64,000 bases of DNA from Polytrichum commune (taxonomy: Eukaryota > Streptophyta > Polytrichopsida > Polytrichales > Polytrichaceae): NCBI GenBank assembly GCA_950295325.1, contig OX485807.1, forward strand, positions 35,742,440-35,806,439, given 5' to 3'. Of this stretch, positions 10,534-22,443 are shown one piece after another (positions within the stretch are counted from its first letter, which is position 1; the number at the start of each line of letters is the position of its first letter). Below the pieces are notes generated by a model. That model saw nothing but the letters and a program-made list of their open reading frames with translations, searched no databases and had not been told where the DNA came from. The position numbers were made by a program, and so were the translations under genes.

Positions 10534-12111
10534 TTAAACATTAAATGCTTTTTGTATTCCACTTAGCACGCTTTCAAATTCTGAATCAGATTCTGATTGG
10601 TCACTAGGCACAGTGAACTTCTTCAACTTCTTAAACCTTCTCCTTGCTATTGTAGGGGTGGCGGCCAATTCGTGTTCAGAAGATGCATCATCTGAATCTG
10701 GAATGTAGGGATCAGAGTCTTTGGAACTAGTCTCCTGCATTCCACTTCTTTCTAAGGTTTCCCTCTCATCATCTGTATCTGAACTCAATTCCTCCAGTAC
10801 TGCATTACCAACCGAATGGTTTTGCCCTCTCTTACGCACCAAAGAAGATAGTAACCGTCTGTTTCTTCTATCAGCTCTACCACATGAATTTGTTTGGCTC
10901 ACCTTGCCTTCTCCTTGCAACCCTCCACTGCGCTTACATTTAAATGTGTCAGTAATTTTTTGACATTTTAGTACTGCATTGTTCTCTCCAGATTTCCTCA
11001 ATCTCTGGGCATCCTGCGGTGTTGGTGTCGCTGTCGCTGTCGCTGCCACAACATCTGCAACAGGTTTATTGCTTTGTTTGTGACGTCGCATCTTCCCCTC
11101 AGGAAAATCAGTCTCTATTGTCTCTAAAGAGGCCCCTTCTTTCGTAGAGTCCACCTCTCTAACACAAATGCCCCCTCCAAATACCATCCCTATTACAGCT
11201 AATCTTGCATTTGCCATCACAGGTGTTCTGGTATTCCCCTGCCTAACAACTCTGGGGGACTTCAAAGCCTTGGTATCCTTAGGTGCCCTATCACTTGCTC
11301 TATTCTCATCCTTACCAGGAGATGGTTCACGCTTCCGCTTACGATCTTGAAGAGGCCACCTACTGCCAACCAAATTATCATCCTCCGACAAATCATGAAT
11401 CTCCAAGCCTTGTTTCTCTACTCCAATGTCTCCATCCATAGTTTCACTTTCGACTTTTACACTAGCTTGTGAAACTCCTTGTTCAACTTGTTTTGAGTGA
11501 GATTCTTTGCTCTTTTCTTGCAGCTTGGCTTCACACTCTGTTTCACCAACATTATTAGGAATGTCATCATCATCCATGCCAGGAATTTGGAGCATTGTTT
11601 TGATGCGATTGCAGCCAATTTGGCCATTAAACTCCTTTCCATCTCTCTGTTCTGTTTGTTGAGTTGGTCGTGCCAAGTCTGCAAGGATACTTGCAGATTC
11701 CTTGAGAACGGATTCCTCCGGAAATTGGGAAACCACTGGAAATGGAGCCTGCAAATATGCATTGACCATATCATTGTGCTTAGACCTATACACACTGCAC
11801 TCCTTTCCTCCTTCAAAACAAGACAAAAGTGATTGGATACTACAAAACACAGTGAATGAAATATTATTTTCACCACATACAGTCACCACACATTCCCCAA
11901 ATCTCATTTCAACATAACCCACCTGTTGGCATGTTGTGTCTTTAGGCAGGCCAGTTTGTTTTGAAGCTAGCAATTGGCGTAGAGACTCGTTCTCTTTCTC
12001 CAATGCACTCAGCTTAAGTAAAGCCTCCTTCTCCCGCGTATACAGATCATTAACATTTTTCAGTAGAAGGGATATTGAAGTTATACATTCGTTGTACACA
12101 ATTGTTGTCAT
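10534..12111 (-). CDS. Uncharacterised coiled-coil protein with acidic and basic low-complexity tail
   Basis: This is a single open frame of about 525 codons from ATG 12109-12111. I do not recognise the family. Residues about 14-50 form a heptad-like coiled coil (NVNDLYTREKEALLKLSALE). The rest is polar and probably disordered, with basic clusters such as QDRKRKREPSPGKDE and ARRRFKKLKKF. Acidic Ser/Asp runs (SSDTDDERE, PDSDDASSEHE) lie near the C-terminus, a composition typical of nuclear proteins. An ATATATPTP run comes from a short GTCGCT repeat. The frame stops at 10534-10536, and another open frame continues to 10311 (ending CMPIIE), so the true C-terminus may lie there through an intron or a frameshift. 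AAACCCC telomere-like units lie upstream at about 12262-12280. Intron-free coding over 1.5 kb is unlike its neighbours, so introns may be missed. Confidence 0.55.
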   Translation of the reverse strand: MTTIVYNECITSISLLLKNVNDLYTREKEALLKLSALEKENESLRQLLASKQTGLPKDTTCQQVGYVEMRFGECVVTVCGENNISFTVFCSIQSLLSCFEGGKECSVYRSKHNDMVNAYLQAPFPVVSQFPEESVLKESASILADLARPTQQTEQRDGKEFNGQIGCNRIKTMLQIPGMDDDDIPNNVGETECEAKLQEKSKESHSKQVEQGVSQASVKVESETMDGDIGVEKQGLEIHDLSEDDNLVGSRWPLQDRKRKREPSPGKDENRASDRAPKDTKALKSPRVVRQGNTRTPVMANARLAVIGMVFGGGICVREVDSTKEGASLETIETDFPEGKMRRHKQSNKPVADVVAATATATPTPQDAQRLRKSGENNAVLKCQKITDTFKCKRSGGLQGEGKVSQTNSCGRADRRNRRLLSSLVRKRGQNHSVGNAVLEELSSDTDDERETLERSGMQETSSKDSDPYIPDSDDASSEHELAATPTIARRRFKKLKKFTVPSDQSESDSEFESVLSGIQKAFNV

Positions 12112-13064
12112 TCTGTGCAACAATTGTCTTCACTTTCGTACCTTATTTTCCAGGCAGTGCTATGACCGTTCCCCTCAGCAAGAGGGACCACTGCACACTC
12201 AAATACCACTCTCATCAGTTAAACAAACATCTACCCCAACAATGCGTGACCATACCTAGCCAAAACCCCTAAACCCCTTTCAAAACATTCAGTGCGTGGA
12301 GCTGTGAATAAGAACATAATTAGCGAGGATTAACTCTTCAGGCTTCCTGAAGCAGTTGTCGACTTACGTAGATCAGCTTGAAGATAGCTAAGTCGGTTAT
12401 ATGGAATAGGCCATGGCCATATGGATAATGAAATAATTAAGGTAGTCTCTAGAGATCAATGAGATTCTGTTTTCTTCAGTTTCAGAATTGCTTTCTCATG
12501 TGTACCACACGTCCTTTAAATCGAGCATTTGGAGGTTGCAGTCCTGAGAATCCTTACAAGGTTAATTCTTGTGGACTTCATCTGCAAAGCTGCAGTGGAT
12601 GGGAGAAACAGAAAGCAGAAAGCTATTTGGGGAGCTTTGCTTTGTGTATATCTGGGCCTTCATGATGCAAAATAACTAAATCATGGTTGCATCTGTTCCT
12701 ATTTACTATCCTGCTAACATTTTTTCTTTGCTAAAGAAAGACTTTAATGCACTGAACCCTTATGTCGACTCTGGCATGTGCATTGAAGATAAAGGACTCG
12801 AATGTAAGCTCCAATGTTCATACTACAATTTGTTTGATCCACTTCAATACATACACATACACTGTTACTATACCAATCTCGTAAAATCCTAGTAAAAGAT
12901 GAGCACAAGGACCAGAGAATTCAAACTTAGCTCAATGCTCCTGGATATCCCATACAAAATTCAGCTCATGGTTCTTGGTATCGTTTTCCTCCATATTGAC
13001 TAGAAGTAAGTGTTGAAGAAGTTCCCTAGTAGCAAACTCTTACACTAACTCACAATAGCAGTGA
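12112..13064. other. 5' flank of the coiled-coil gene and unassigned DNA
   Basis: This contains the AAAACCCCTAAACCCC motif at about 12262-12280, on the upstream side of the minus-strand gene. The small frames at 12459-12665 and 12683-12892 have no domain or signal I can name. Confidence 0.4.
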
Positions 13065-14010
13065 CTGAGTCTTCTCACTAGACCCTCTCTGCCCATATAA
13101 GCAAGTAAACAGCTCGCATGAATGCAATGTGTGCTCACAAGAATAAGAACTAACCATCATCGTCAAGAAGGTCCAAAGTCACACACCCGAGGGTCTACAA
13201 CAATTTTGATCTTATGAGGTCAAATGGAAACAAGTGAATTTCAGACATGTACTAATGTGTTGCAAAGACATAAAATAGAGCATGTTAAAACCAACACCAG
13301 AAATCTACAGCTTCAAATCTTGAGCTATGAGTGCATATTAATTTTGACAATGTCCACCACCTTAACATTAAGGTCCCGTGTAGATTTTGGGTCATCTACC
13401 AATGAAACTGTAAACCCTTGTAACTTTGCATATGGAATTCAAATAAGGCAAACTTTTGTGCGTTGAAACCCTCTTTCAATACCTAACAAGAAACATGTTG
13501 AAGTTTATAAATCTGTAATAGTAAATATACTCGGTGCTTGACATGGCGGCATTAGCTCCATCTATCGTACTTCCTCAGCACAAACGCCAAACAATGCTCA
13601 TTGCCTTTGTAGACGAAACAAAAGAAAAGATATGAACTCACCACTTGTCGAACTTGAAGCCCTCGTTGCCTCTTCTTGATTGTATTCTGTTGGTCCGCAA
13701 CTTTCCTCCTCTTGTTCTTTCTTTGACGAACCCCTACCAGATACTCCCTGTACGTCAGCAAAGCACAAACATCAGCTACAGCAACGATAACAAACACCTT
13801 CCTAACCCAAAAAAAATCATCACATACTTATCCCCAAAAATAGGCTTCCTACAGTCAATCAAGAACAGAGGGAGGGACACACAGGCGAGCTTTGTTATCA
13901 AACACAGTACCGCAAATTTGTTCTTCCAGAAGCTCTCTCCAATCCTTGGTACTAATTCTCTACATCAGCTCCTTGAGCAACAAAACAAGGAACACGAACT
14001 CCTGTCCACC
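13065..14010 (-). pseudogene. Truncated inverted duplicate of the RRP17-like gene (exons 1-2 and introns)
   Basis: Read on the minus strand, this aligns with about 400-1290 of the first gene. It covers exon 1's end (VFDNKAR versus VFDDKAR), intron 1, all of exon 2 and much of intron 2. Exon 2 stays open and gives REYLVGVRQRKNKRRKVADQ, then NTIKKRQRGLQVRQ. The copy is broken: the ATG-equivalent is followed at once by TAG, most of the N-terminus is unalignable, the exon 1 donor is changed from AGTACGT to TGTGTGT, and no exon 3 or 4 equivalents follow. Because introns are included this is a DNA-level copy, not a retrocopy. Confidence 0.85.
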
Positions 14011-17000
14011 TTATAGATGTGTCAAGACCAAGCAACCACTCCTCTTCACTTCCAATACATTTAGCAGAAGCTCTTCCGAAAACTTTGGTCCTCGCCTACC
14101 ACCTCGATTACAAAAACCTGTGATGACTGATTGTGCGAAGAACAAGGAGCATAACTCTGATTTGCGAATTGAAATTAATTCGGGAGCTACTGAGCAACAA
14201 AAGCACGAAAAATGTGGATCCTCGGGCTGGGTTTGCAGAAAGAAATTTGTGAGCTAAAGGTCAGCTTTGTTGAGAGTGGAAAGGTGCCCTTGATGAAGGC
14301 CGATGACGGCGGATTCAAAAGAGATTGAATCTTAACGGCCACAAGGGCACCGTATCTCGTATGAAGAAACCAAAAACAAACATCCAAGTTCTGTTCGTAA
14401 GAAGTAACGTAATTCACAGGAACTTCTCTCACACAGGTTTTGCTCATCCAAGGCAAGGTCTGCTCATAAGAGGCAAGCATGTATACCCAAAACCAACACC
14501 TGACCTACAACCAACACCTACAAATCTTGCACAATGGGTACATATTGATTAAGAGGATGTATACACCTTGAACATGTGATGTAGGTTTTGGTTTTAGGTC
14601 ATTCACACATGCAACTTTAAACCCTAAAATGCTATGCGACCAAAGTTGTTCGTCAGCCTAGCCACAGATGGCCCCTCCTGGCTGGGTATATGTGCACATT
14701 TTAATTTTCTTTCTCTACTAACATTAGTTCCCTTCAATCTATGATACTCGTTTGTGAGCCAAGGTGTCATAAGTCTGCATTATGGGCTATTGATATGCCA
14801 ATGGAAGAACAAATTTGTGGTATTGTGTACTGTCAGTCTTCTCTCTGCCGGTGACCATACCATTAAAATAAACATCCTCTCTACCCAATTTGGCATATCA
14901 AGTTGACCCAAACACAAATAATTGTGTGAACTCAAACATGGAGGAGCCAAGTGTTGCTATCTCCTGAACTCGCATTCAAGGCGAATGCTCTACTTGCAAC
15001 TTCAATCGGTTGCTAAACTGGAGCAAGCTAAAACATTCAAATTTGTGTCCACAAGTACATTTGAAAAGGGTGCACTAACACTATGTAGAATTCTTATTGC
15101 CCATTCGTGAATCTAATCATAAATGGCCGAAATCAAAATGGGCTACTCAAATTGCAAGCAATCAGGTTTTGTTTCCTGCCTCCATGTTGGAAGATGCCAT
15201 TCCAATTCTCTCGTGATTTGAGTCCAAAGAACCTTCATGCATTTGCACAACATTTTGCATTATAACTTTCCAATGGCGGCCCCTTTGAATGCAAAGTGGC
15301 CCCTTGAGCATAGTCAAATGCATGCTAGGGATAGAAATGTGAAGCTGATGCAGTTAGACTTGCAATTGCCACACACACACCTGCATAATATGTTGGACTT
15401 GCTAATACATTCAAACTCTTGGGCATTTTGAGACATACTACATGGGGTGTTAAGGACAGTTGATATCTATGGTAGTGGCACCTTGCATGTAGAGTGGGTT
15501 GGACTAAGTGTAAAGCCAATTTGAAGGACATCAACAACTACCTCATGTGCTTATTTGTTAACAATAATGGTTGAAAGTTGACTAGGGGGTATTGCAAAAA
15601 TGGTTGGGACCTATGAGCATGAGCGTGCCAACTTGCAGCACGGTGGAGAGGACATCCACCTCCCCTTCCTAGGCCCTAATCTTCGAAGGCCAACCTCTTG
15701 CAATGCAGACGAGTGGCTTGGCTTTGGAGGGATCACCAAAGAAGGCCCATGTCAATGTTGACGAGATTCATCAACTAGTTGACAAAGGATCGCACACTTC
15801 AAGGGAAGAAGATGGGGAGCATTGTGGAGGACCTAATTGCTTTGAGACAAAGAAGATTTTGCGGCTAACACACACATCAAACCTCGTGAAGAAATAAACA
15901 TTATTTGCCATCTTGGATGTATTGGCTCTTAGGAGTTCGATAGTCTAGGAGAGTTCACTAACCTACACACATCCCATTTCCATGTTGAGATGATGGGCAA
16001 TTAATGTCAACTAGTTGAGTGTGAGGCAAGGGACATTTGTCAAGCTAATTAGAGTCCCCCAACATACGGTGTATGGGGAGTCACCTCACAACATGGGAGA
16101 AAAACTTGTTTGGGTTTGTGGAGTGGCATTAGAGCGTTGGGTGGACGATGCAAACCAACCAAACAAATAGTTAGGGTGTGTTTTGGAGATGGTATGGAAA
16201 ACATCTTCCCACATGGAGCATGTGCATTTACTTTGCTTGAGGAATCTAATGGCTAACCACATGAGGTGCATTGGGCCAAGTGAGATCGATCATGACAATG
16301 GTGTATGCATGGATATTTCAAGGGTAGGGGGTGAAAGTATTGGAATCACTATGCCATATGACATGGTGATGCCAATTGGGATGGAAATGGGTGTGGGTAT
16401 GATCCTCCTCCTTCTCCATTTGTTGAGCCTAAGAGTAGTCCAACTAAAGAGCATCCTAGAGTTCCAACCTCACCAAGTTTTCAGTTTGACATTTTGGTCC
16501 CATAATAGTCTAAGGTCGATTGTCACAGAAACCAATTGATATGCTAGTGAGACGTTTCAAGGAAATTATCATATTGGGGGGATTATGGAGTTTCTTGGAG
16601 GTATTGGATTTGAAGCATACTAATGCACAAATATATACATGAAAATAAATAAATAATCTCAAAAAGATCTCAGTGTGAGATCATATTCACAAAGGAGTAA
16701 GAAGTTTTGTGGTCCTGTAAATTCTTCAATAATGTCACATGATCGGTTTGATGATATCACATGATGTCTTCAAGTGGTAATGCATGTGTAGTGATGAGAG
16801 TGCAACTAAAGGACATCCAAGTTATGATAAACTTTGGAGAGTTAGATGGGTGATAGATGAAATTAGATATATGTCAAATGAACAATGAAAATTAAAGGAG
16901 AAGATAATGGTGCACTACATGGGAAAATATTGTGCCCAACAAACTTGAGAGGGGGGCATCAAGATGTGATGCCTCACCGATGTGATAGACAAATAGGCTT

Positions 17001-17100
17001 GGACATGGGAGGTTCATTGTGGGAAAAACACCACTATTTCAAGAGTAGGTAGGCCATAAAGTAGTGTAACATTCATAGTGGTTCACTAGTCTACCTACAC
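14011..17100. other. Gene-poor interval with no recognisable gene
   Basis: Short frames at 15703-15897 and 16183-16539 lie in a stretch (about 15690-16560) that reads like decayed protein-coding DNA, but no motif could be named. AAACCCTAAA occurs at about 14620. No RNA gene is seen. Confidence 0.4.
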
Positions 17101-17103
17101 TAA

Positions 17104-17483
17104 GGACCAGTTCACATAAGGTCCCAAGTCCCAAGTTCCACTCAAGTTAGCAAGTCCCAATATGGAGACAAAGTCCCAATTTGCGAGCACCAAGACACTA
17201 TTAAAATATGATTAATTCTCATTTCAGTCGGGTCTTGATTATTTTATGTAAAAATGTTTGTGGGACTTGTGTTGAAAGTTGAGTCTAATTTTTTTTCTCG
17301 GCCCAATTCTCAACAGAGGTCCCAAGCCCCGCCTTCAATCAATGTTGCCATGGAGGCATTCATGTCATACTTGGGACTTAGGACTTGGGACCCGTGTGGA
17401 GCGGCAAGCCCCACTTTCTATGCTCAATGGTTGAGATTGAATGTATTGACCTCAGGTGACTTGGGGCCCATGTGAACCGGCCC
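17104..17483. mobile_element. Tourist-like (PIF/Harbinger-type) MITE
   Basis: This 380-bp element is flanked on both sides by TAA (17101-17103 and 17484-17486). Terminal inverted repeats of about 30 bp are visible: left GGACCAGTTCACATAAGGTC, right end in reverse complement GGGCCGGTTCACATGGGCCC. Both continue into CCAAGTC, with several mismatches. A TAA target duplication with G-rich termini is typical of PIF/Harbinger MITEs. No transposase is present, and the short frame at 17254-17475 inside it is not a recognisable protein. Confidence 0.7.
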
Positions 17484-17639
17484 TAAGACATAAGCATGCT
17501 TCTAATGTACCTAAGTGGAAAGCAACACCAATCATAGATTCAAAAGGTGGCTACACCACCACATCGTGTACTAGTCGGGTGAGAATGTGGCACCATTCAT
17601 CATTGGTTGTTGGGGGATTCCGAGGTCTTTTGTATAAGG

Positions 17640-17930
17640 TAGATGTGCCTAATTTGGTTACTTGTATTATGTGGACACCTACATTCCAGTGGTTTGTGGT
17701 TAGGTGTGGCTCCAATAACAGATACCAACAACACATGCGTTCAAAAGAGGTTAGAGTATGTGTACAAACTATGATAATCGTTCTAGGTTTGATTGTCAAC
17801 ATAATTGGGGGGTTTGACTTGTATGACCATTTAACGAGCACCTAAATCTTCAATTTGATAATGAATAAGGTATTCATAGGAGCTCCATATATTACGAGGA
17901 CAACAACTACAACTTGGGTTTGGATCCCAG
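17640..17930 (+). repeat. Dispersed repeat B, copy 1
   Basis: It is collinear with 22444-22735: GGTAGATGTGCCTAATTTGG, then GTGTGGCTCCAATAACAGAT, then CAATTTGATAATGAATAAG, ending in the TTGGGTTTGGAT region. Related shorter stretches occur near 20080-20160, 25600-25680 and, inverted, 35210-35310. The element type is unknown. Confidence 0.65.
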
Positions 17931-20059
17931 GGAGTGCACTTTTCCTTCAAAACCAAGAACCACATGCGTTTGCAACATACTCTAAAACCCCCCTATATAC
18001 AAGTTTTTGTTATTTTTTTGGGTAGAATCAAGCAATACATGTACAACTTCAATGATATAACTATAACTGACAATATGTATACATGAAAAAAAATTAGACT
18101 CATATAGAGTCATTAACATGAGGATACAAATGTACTTTTGAATAATGATCAACTTGTGTCTTATATAAAATGTAAAACCCTAACATTCATCAAAAAGTTG
18201 TTGAAGACTTTTTAATCCCCCGGATGTACTCATAAGCATCTCTAAGTCTATAATATATGTCATAAATGCTAACACAGTTATTGTTTCAAAAGATCAGTAA
18301 GATCATAAGAAGTTTCTCATCAAATGATTAATAAGATAAAAAATTCACTTATTGTTGGCCTTTTTGATACCAACATAAGCCAATCTTCATGTTTGATGGA
18401 TAGTCCATTAAGTCAATTGGGTCCCTATACTCCACCCAATGATTACCAAATTATCCACGCATCTTATAAACCCCCCCCCCTCCCCCAACGAACCAAACCT
18501 TAACCGGAGCTAAATTTTTTGGTCTACCACAATTCTTACAATTCTAGCTTCAAGCGTGTTCTTGTCTTGACTTTCTTTGCTTGCATCTTGTACTTGTTAT
18601 AGCAATCAAAAATCAAATTATCTTGATTAAAAATTTGATTAGATTTGATTATTTGATTATATTTTATGAATACCAAAAAACAAACTGCTTGACTCTGTTT
18701 ATTCCACATGTTCATTAGTTTGTACCATGCATGCTTTAATGATAGCCACAACTTAATTCAAAGACAAGACAAGCATTGTGCTCTTTATTCAAAACCAACA
18801 ACTTAATTGATGGAAGGATTTATCTATAAACACTTATTGTTGCTTCCACAACCAAATACACAAAACCACTAATGTGACGAACACCCAAAAGGAGTTAGGG
18901 ACAATGTGAAACACATGAAACAAATGAGGAAAGGAGAAGTTTTCAGCACCTTCTCAATTTCAACAAATTTTTATGTTGGCCTTTGCAACAATACCTCTAA
19001 GTCACTTAATGCCTTAAATCACTACTTGCATCAACCACCCACATCAACCATCCACATCCCCTTTCATCAACCTCCACAAAGAAGCATGGCATGTTCCTCT
19101 TGCAACCCTAAGCAAGAAGTGACCTTAATTTCAACTCGATGACCCCTTCCAAAACCCTAATATTGCTTCTTACATACATGCATGAGTGAGATAAGGAAAT
19201 GAGAAAATTATTCACCCTAGTTTCATCCAATATTATATGCTTATCACAAACTCTAGTGACATTACCATACAATTACAAGTGTTGTATATTTTCTAGAGGT
19301 CCTTCATACATGTACATAACTACGAGGTACAATTTTGTTGTAGCATATGTATACGTAGTATGGCTAAGTTCAAATCAATACCCCTTCTTTGCACTCACAT
19401 GTACTCATACATGTTATAAAAGGTGCACCCTTCAGGAATTGGATTTGCCAACCATTCAGGCCCTTGCCACACCACCGGCAACTTCCATGAACCAGTGGCC
19501 CTGATTGGCCGAGCAGCCTTGCCGCTTACCACACAAGCAACATTATGAGGGGAGGCGTGATGACGTGTCCAAGAATTTAGGCCATCGGAACTACTAGGGG
19601 ATTCCCACCCGAAACCCATGGAATCCGGTGGCCACCCCCTGGCCCACCGAGACCGTCCTCTCCCGCTCTCTCCCGCCCTCTCTCGCCGAATCTCCGTGCC
19701 TAGCCGTCGTGAATGATGAGAAACTTCCTACCGCTCGTGTGGTGGCTCAGGAGATATTGGGGTGAAGTGACTATAGCGAGCCTACATGTTTTCCTAGCCT
19801 GCACGGTGAAATTGCCTGCCGGCCGTCTGGTAAGGCCTCATACTAAACGCTTGTTTCATTTCCCATGAAAAGTATACTTGTTTAAAAAAGAAGAAAAAAA
19901 AAGAAGAAAAAAAGTAACCATTTAAGACCTTGGTATCATCGAGAGGAGCCATCATATCTCATATTAAGGATGGTGAGGTAAATGAATATCACAATTTATA
20001 TAGTACAACCCCCCTCCCCTCCTTGCTCTTTACCTAAGGCATGAGGACCTTAATTAAGC
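17931..20059. other. Gene-poor interval
   Basis: It contains a poly-C run with one T near 18472-18485, purine-rich A/AG tracts at about 19885-19915 and a GC-richer stretch at 19430-19850 with CTCTCCCGC reiterations near 19655-19690. No gene or RNA is recognised. Confidence 0.4.
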
Positions 20060-20985
20060 ACATGTTACCTTTTTATGTAGATGCCTATACCCATTGGTGT
20101 GCTATAATGTGTACTTAAGAATAGACACCAAAAGGGATGCATGATAAGATGAGATTGGACTATGTGCTTAAAATAAGGACATCGTTCTAGGTTCAATAAG
20201 TTCGTCCAATTGAGAGAGTTAATGTAATTGCTTAAAAGAGATTGTCACTAAAGAATTTCCATTTTGACCTCGTATTACTTTTGTATCTCAACTCATATTT
20301 TGACACTTGAAACGACAATGTTCATAGCTCACGATTGCTAACCAAACAATACGATTCAACGCCCAAGAGTGTACCGTAGCTCTCTAGCAGCTTGGGCAAA
20401 AAATAATTAATTTTGAAGGTGCCTACATTTTTGGGAATTTGATTTCGTTGAGTGTCAAAAAAAGAATAAAAATAAATCAAATCAAATCAAATAGTGCCTA
20501 AAATCACAATAATGCAAGTGACATTCACTGGAATCCAACAAGGTAGCATCAAATCAAAAGCAAAACTTGTTGCCAAGCAAAACCTTGACATACAAGTAAA
20601 ATACTAACTTTAGGGTAAGGAATGTTGGTTAAGGGAAGTGTTTAGGTTAATCTTAGCCATCATAGATGAAATTAGGAAAACCATTCATGAATTATAAAAA
20701 TGACTTGGATGAATGCTAACTAATTCTTAATTACTTTTTTAACATGCCCAATTTTAGGATTTCTTTTGGACTACCTAACTTACTTTCGCACTTTAATTAA
20801 TTATTAAGTAGAAAGGTGCCCAAACTGCTAGAAAGCTTTGGTATATGGACTTGGAAACGTCCCTTGTAGGCCTACCTACCTTAGTACATATGTCTAGAGT
20901 GTAAGTTTTCTTTGCCCTAGAGTGTAGCTAGACATGTCATACAAAGTCTCCATTCTTTGGGCAACCTATTGACAAAATGGTGTGG
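20060..20985 (+). repeat. Composite dispersed repeat, copy A, split by a MITE
   Basis: Both ends match the reverse complement of 34870-35330. The left half shares GATTGGACTATGTGCTTAAAAT, TTTTGACCTCGTATTACTTTTG and CACTTGAAACGACAATG-type blocks. The right half shares CCTTGTAGGCCTACC and CATTCTTTGGGCAACC-type blocks. The middle (20378-20837) is a separate element absent from the other copy. Confidence 0.75.
20378..20837. mobile_element. MITE family C, copy 1 (about 460 bp)
   Basis: It starts AGCTCTCTAGCAGCTTGGGC and ends with GCCCAAACTGCTAGAAAGCT, giving terminal inverted repeats of about 20 bp. The interior is AT-rich and non-coding. It is collinear along its whole length with 37438-37892. 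It interrupts composite repeat A. No clear target duplication could be fixed, so the superfamily is unknown. Confidence 0.75.
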
Positions 20986-21050
20986 CATAAATTTCTTAAA
21001 CCTAAAAATAGGACTACTAACACCGACATGATTCAATTTCCATCAATGAA

Positions 21051-21250
21051 CGGGGAGAACCGACCGCTAGTATAGACGAACTAGTTATATTTGAGAAATA
21101 ACTGCTCGAAGTTCAAGACTTTAGGAAAATTAATGGTCATTTTAGAGAGGTTTATAGAGTATACTTCAAATTAATAAAGGAAAAATTGAGCGATCACAAT
21201 ATGTAACCGGTTGGACTTGGAAATGAGAATCTTGGAGACAAAGACAAAAA
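21051..21250 (+). repeat. AACCGGTT family repeat, copy 2
   Basis: It starts CGGGGAGAACCGACCGCTAG and keeps GAAGTTCAAGACTTTAGGAA and GTAACCGGTTGGACTTGGAA, with the first two AACCGGTT boxes decayed. The 3' end appears cut short after CTTGGAGAC. Confidence 0.8.
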
Positions 21251-21535
21251 CACAATAACTTAACCACAATCCAAAGAGCAAAACTCAATGGAGTCTATGA
21301 ACCTTCATTACATAAAAATATAGAATCCAAATGCTCCAAACCCCAAATAGAATGGACAAGGTAGTCATTGAGGGCTATTACTGTATGACAACAATGCATG
21401 AAAACATGAATTAGATGAAACTAGCACATCTATTGTCATGTTTCCTCCAAGCCCTGAGTACCCCCTTGTACATCTACCTTTACTTCAACATTCTTAATGG
21501 CCTCTTTACAAGTACACACCTATGATCGGGGAGAA

Positions 21536-21750
21536 CCAGCAGTTAGTTACAAATGAACCGGTTGACTTTGAGAAATAACCGGTTGAAGTTCAAGATTGCA
21601 TGAAAATTACCGATCATTTTAGAGGAATTTATAGAATATACCCAATTTAATAAAGGAAAATTAGAGGATGTTAACATGTAATCGGTTGGGCTTGCAAACA
21701 CTAGGATCTCAACTGATTATGCTCAAAAAATTCCCCGATCACTAGTACAC
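21536..21750 (+). repeat. AACCGGTT family repeat, copy 3
   Basis: It is nearly full length: GGGGAGAACCAGCAGTTAG, GAACCGGTTGACTTTGAGAA, AACCGGTTGAAGTTCAAGA, the GATCATTTTAGAGG block, and ACACTAGGATCTCAACTGAT. It lies less than 500 bp downstream of copy 2 in the same orientation. Confidence 0.85.
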
Positions 21751-22443
21751 ACTAGAGAAAATTAATATCCCCCCCTTTATGTATACTATGTACACCAATG
21801 CCTCAAATAATACCCCTTTTTACACTCACGTTACTTCACACGTGGTATGAAGAGTCCACCCCTGGGGGCTAATTGTAAAGGTGGTTGCCCAAAAAGGACG
21901 TAGTGATTGCCAAATAGGTGTTGTCTCACACCACTTGCAATCACTTTTGGTTGCCTTTGAGTTAACCATTCTGTGTGCATTTGATATTTTGATGCTCAAA
22001 TTAGGGAGACTCTAGTGTACAAATAAGGAGTTTGACTTACTTGCCTCTTTAAGGAAAATGTAATTAATTATTTACATGGAATTCAATTTGAAACAACTTG
22101 CATTCCTCATCATTTCCTCTACTCCATCCTTGAAAAATATTGCACAAATTTCAAGCCACTCTTTCTGGCCAAATCAACTTATATTCGTCATTATCCGTAT
22201 ATCTACCTTACACCTCATAAGACTACTAAACATACTCATGCCAAGATATTAGTAAGCGTACTTGAACACCAAGTGTCATGAGGTGATACTATTGATGAAG
22301 TTGTCGATCATTAATGTGCCCCAACTTCCGCCTCAATACAGGGTAAGTGACACTCTTGTGACACTATTACGCATGTGACACACTAAATACCATAAACAAT
22401 GTAGTGGAGCTGCAACCCTACATGCTAATGAGCTTGTAGACTT

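Noticed and set aside
18472-18490. Poly-C tracts (also near 39247 and 59874) as regulatory elements
   Set aside because: Simple homopolymer runs without conserved context; no function can be argued.
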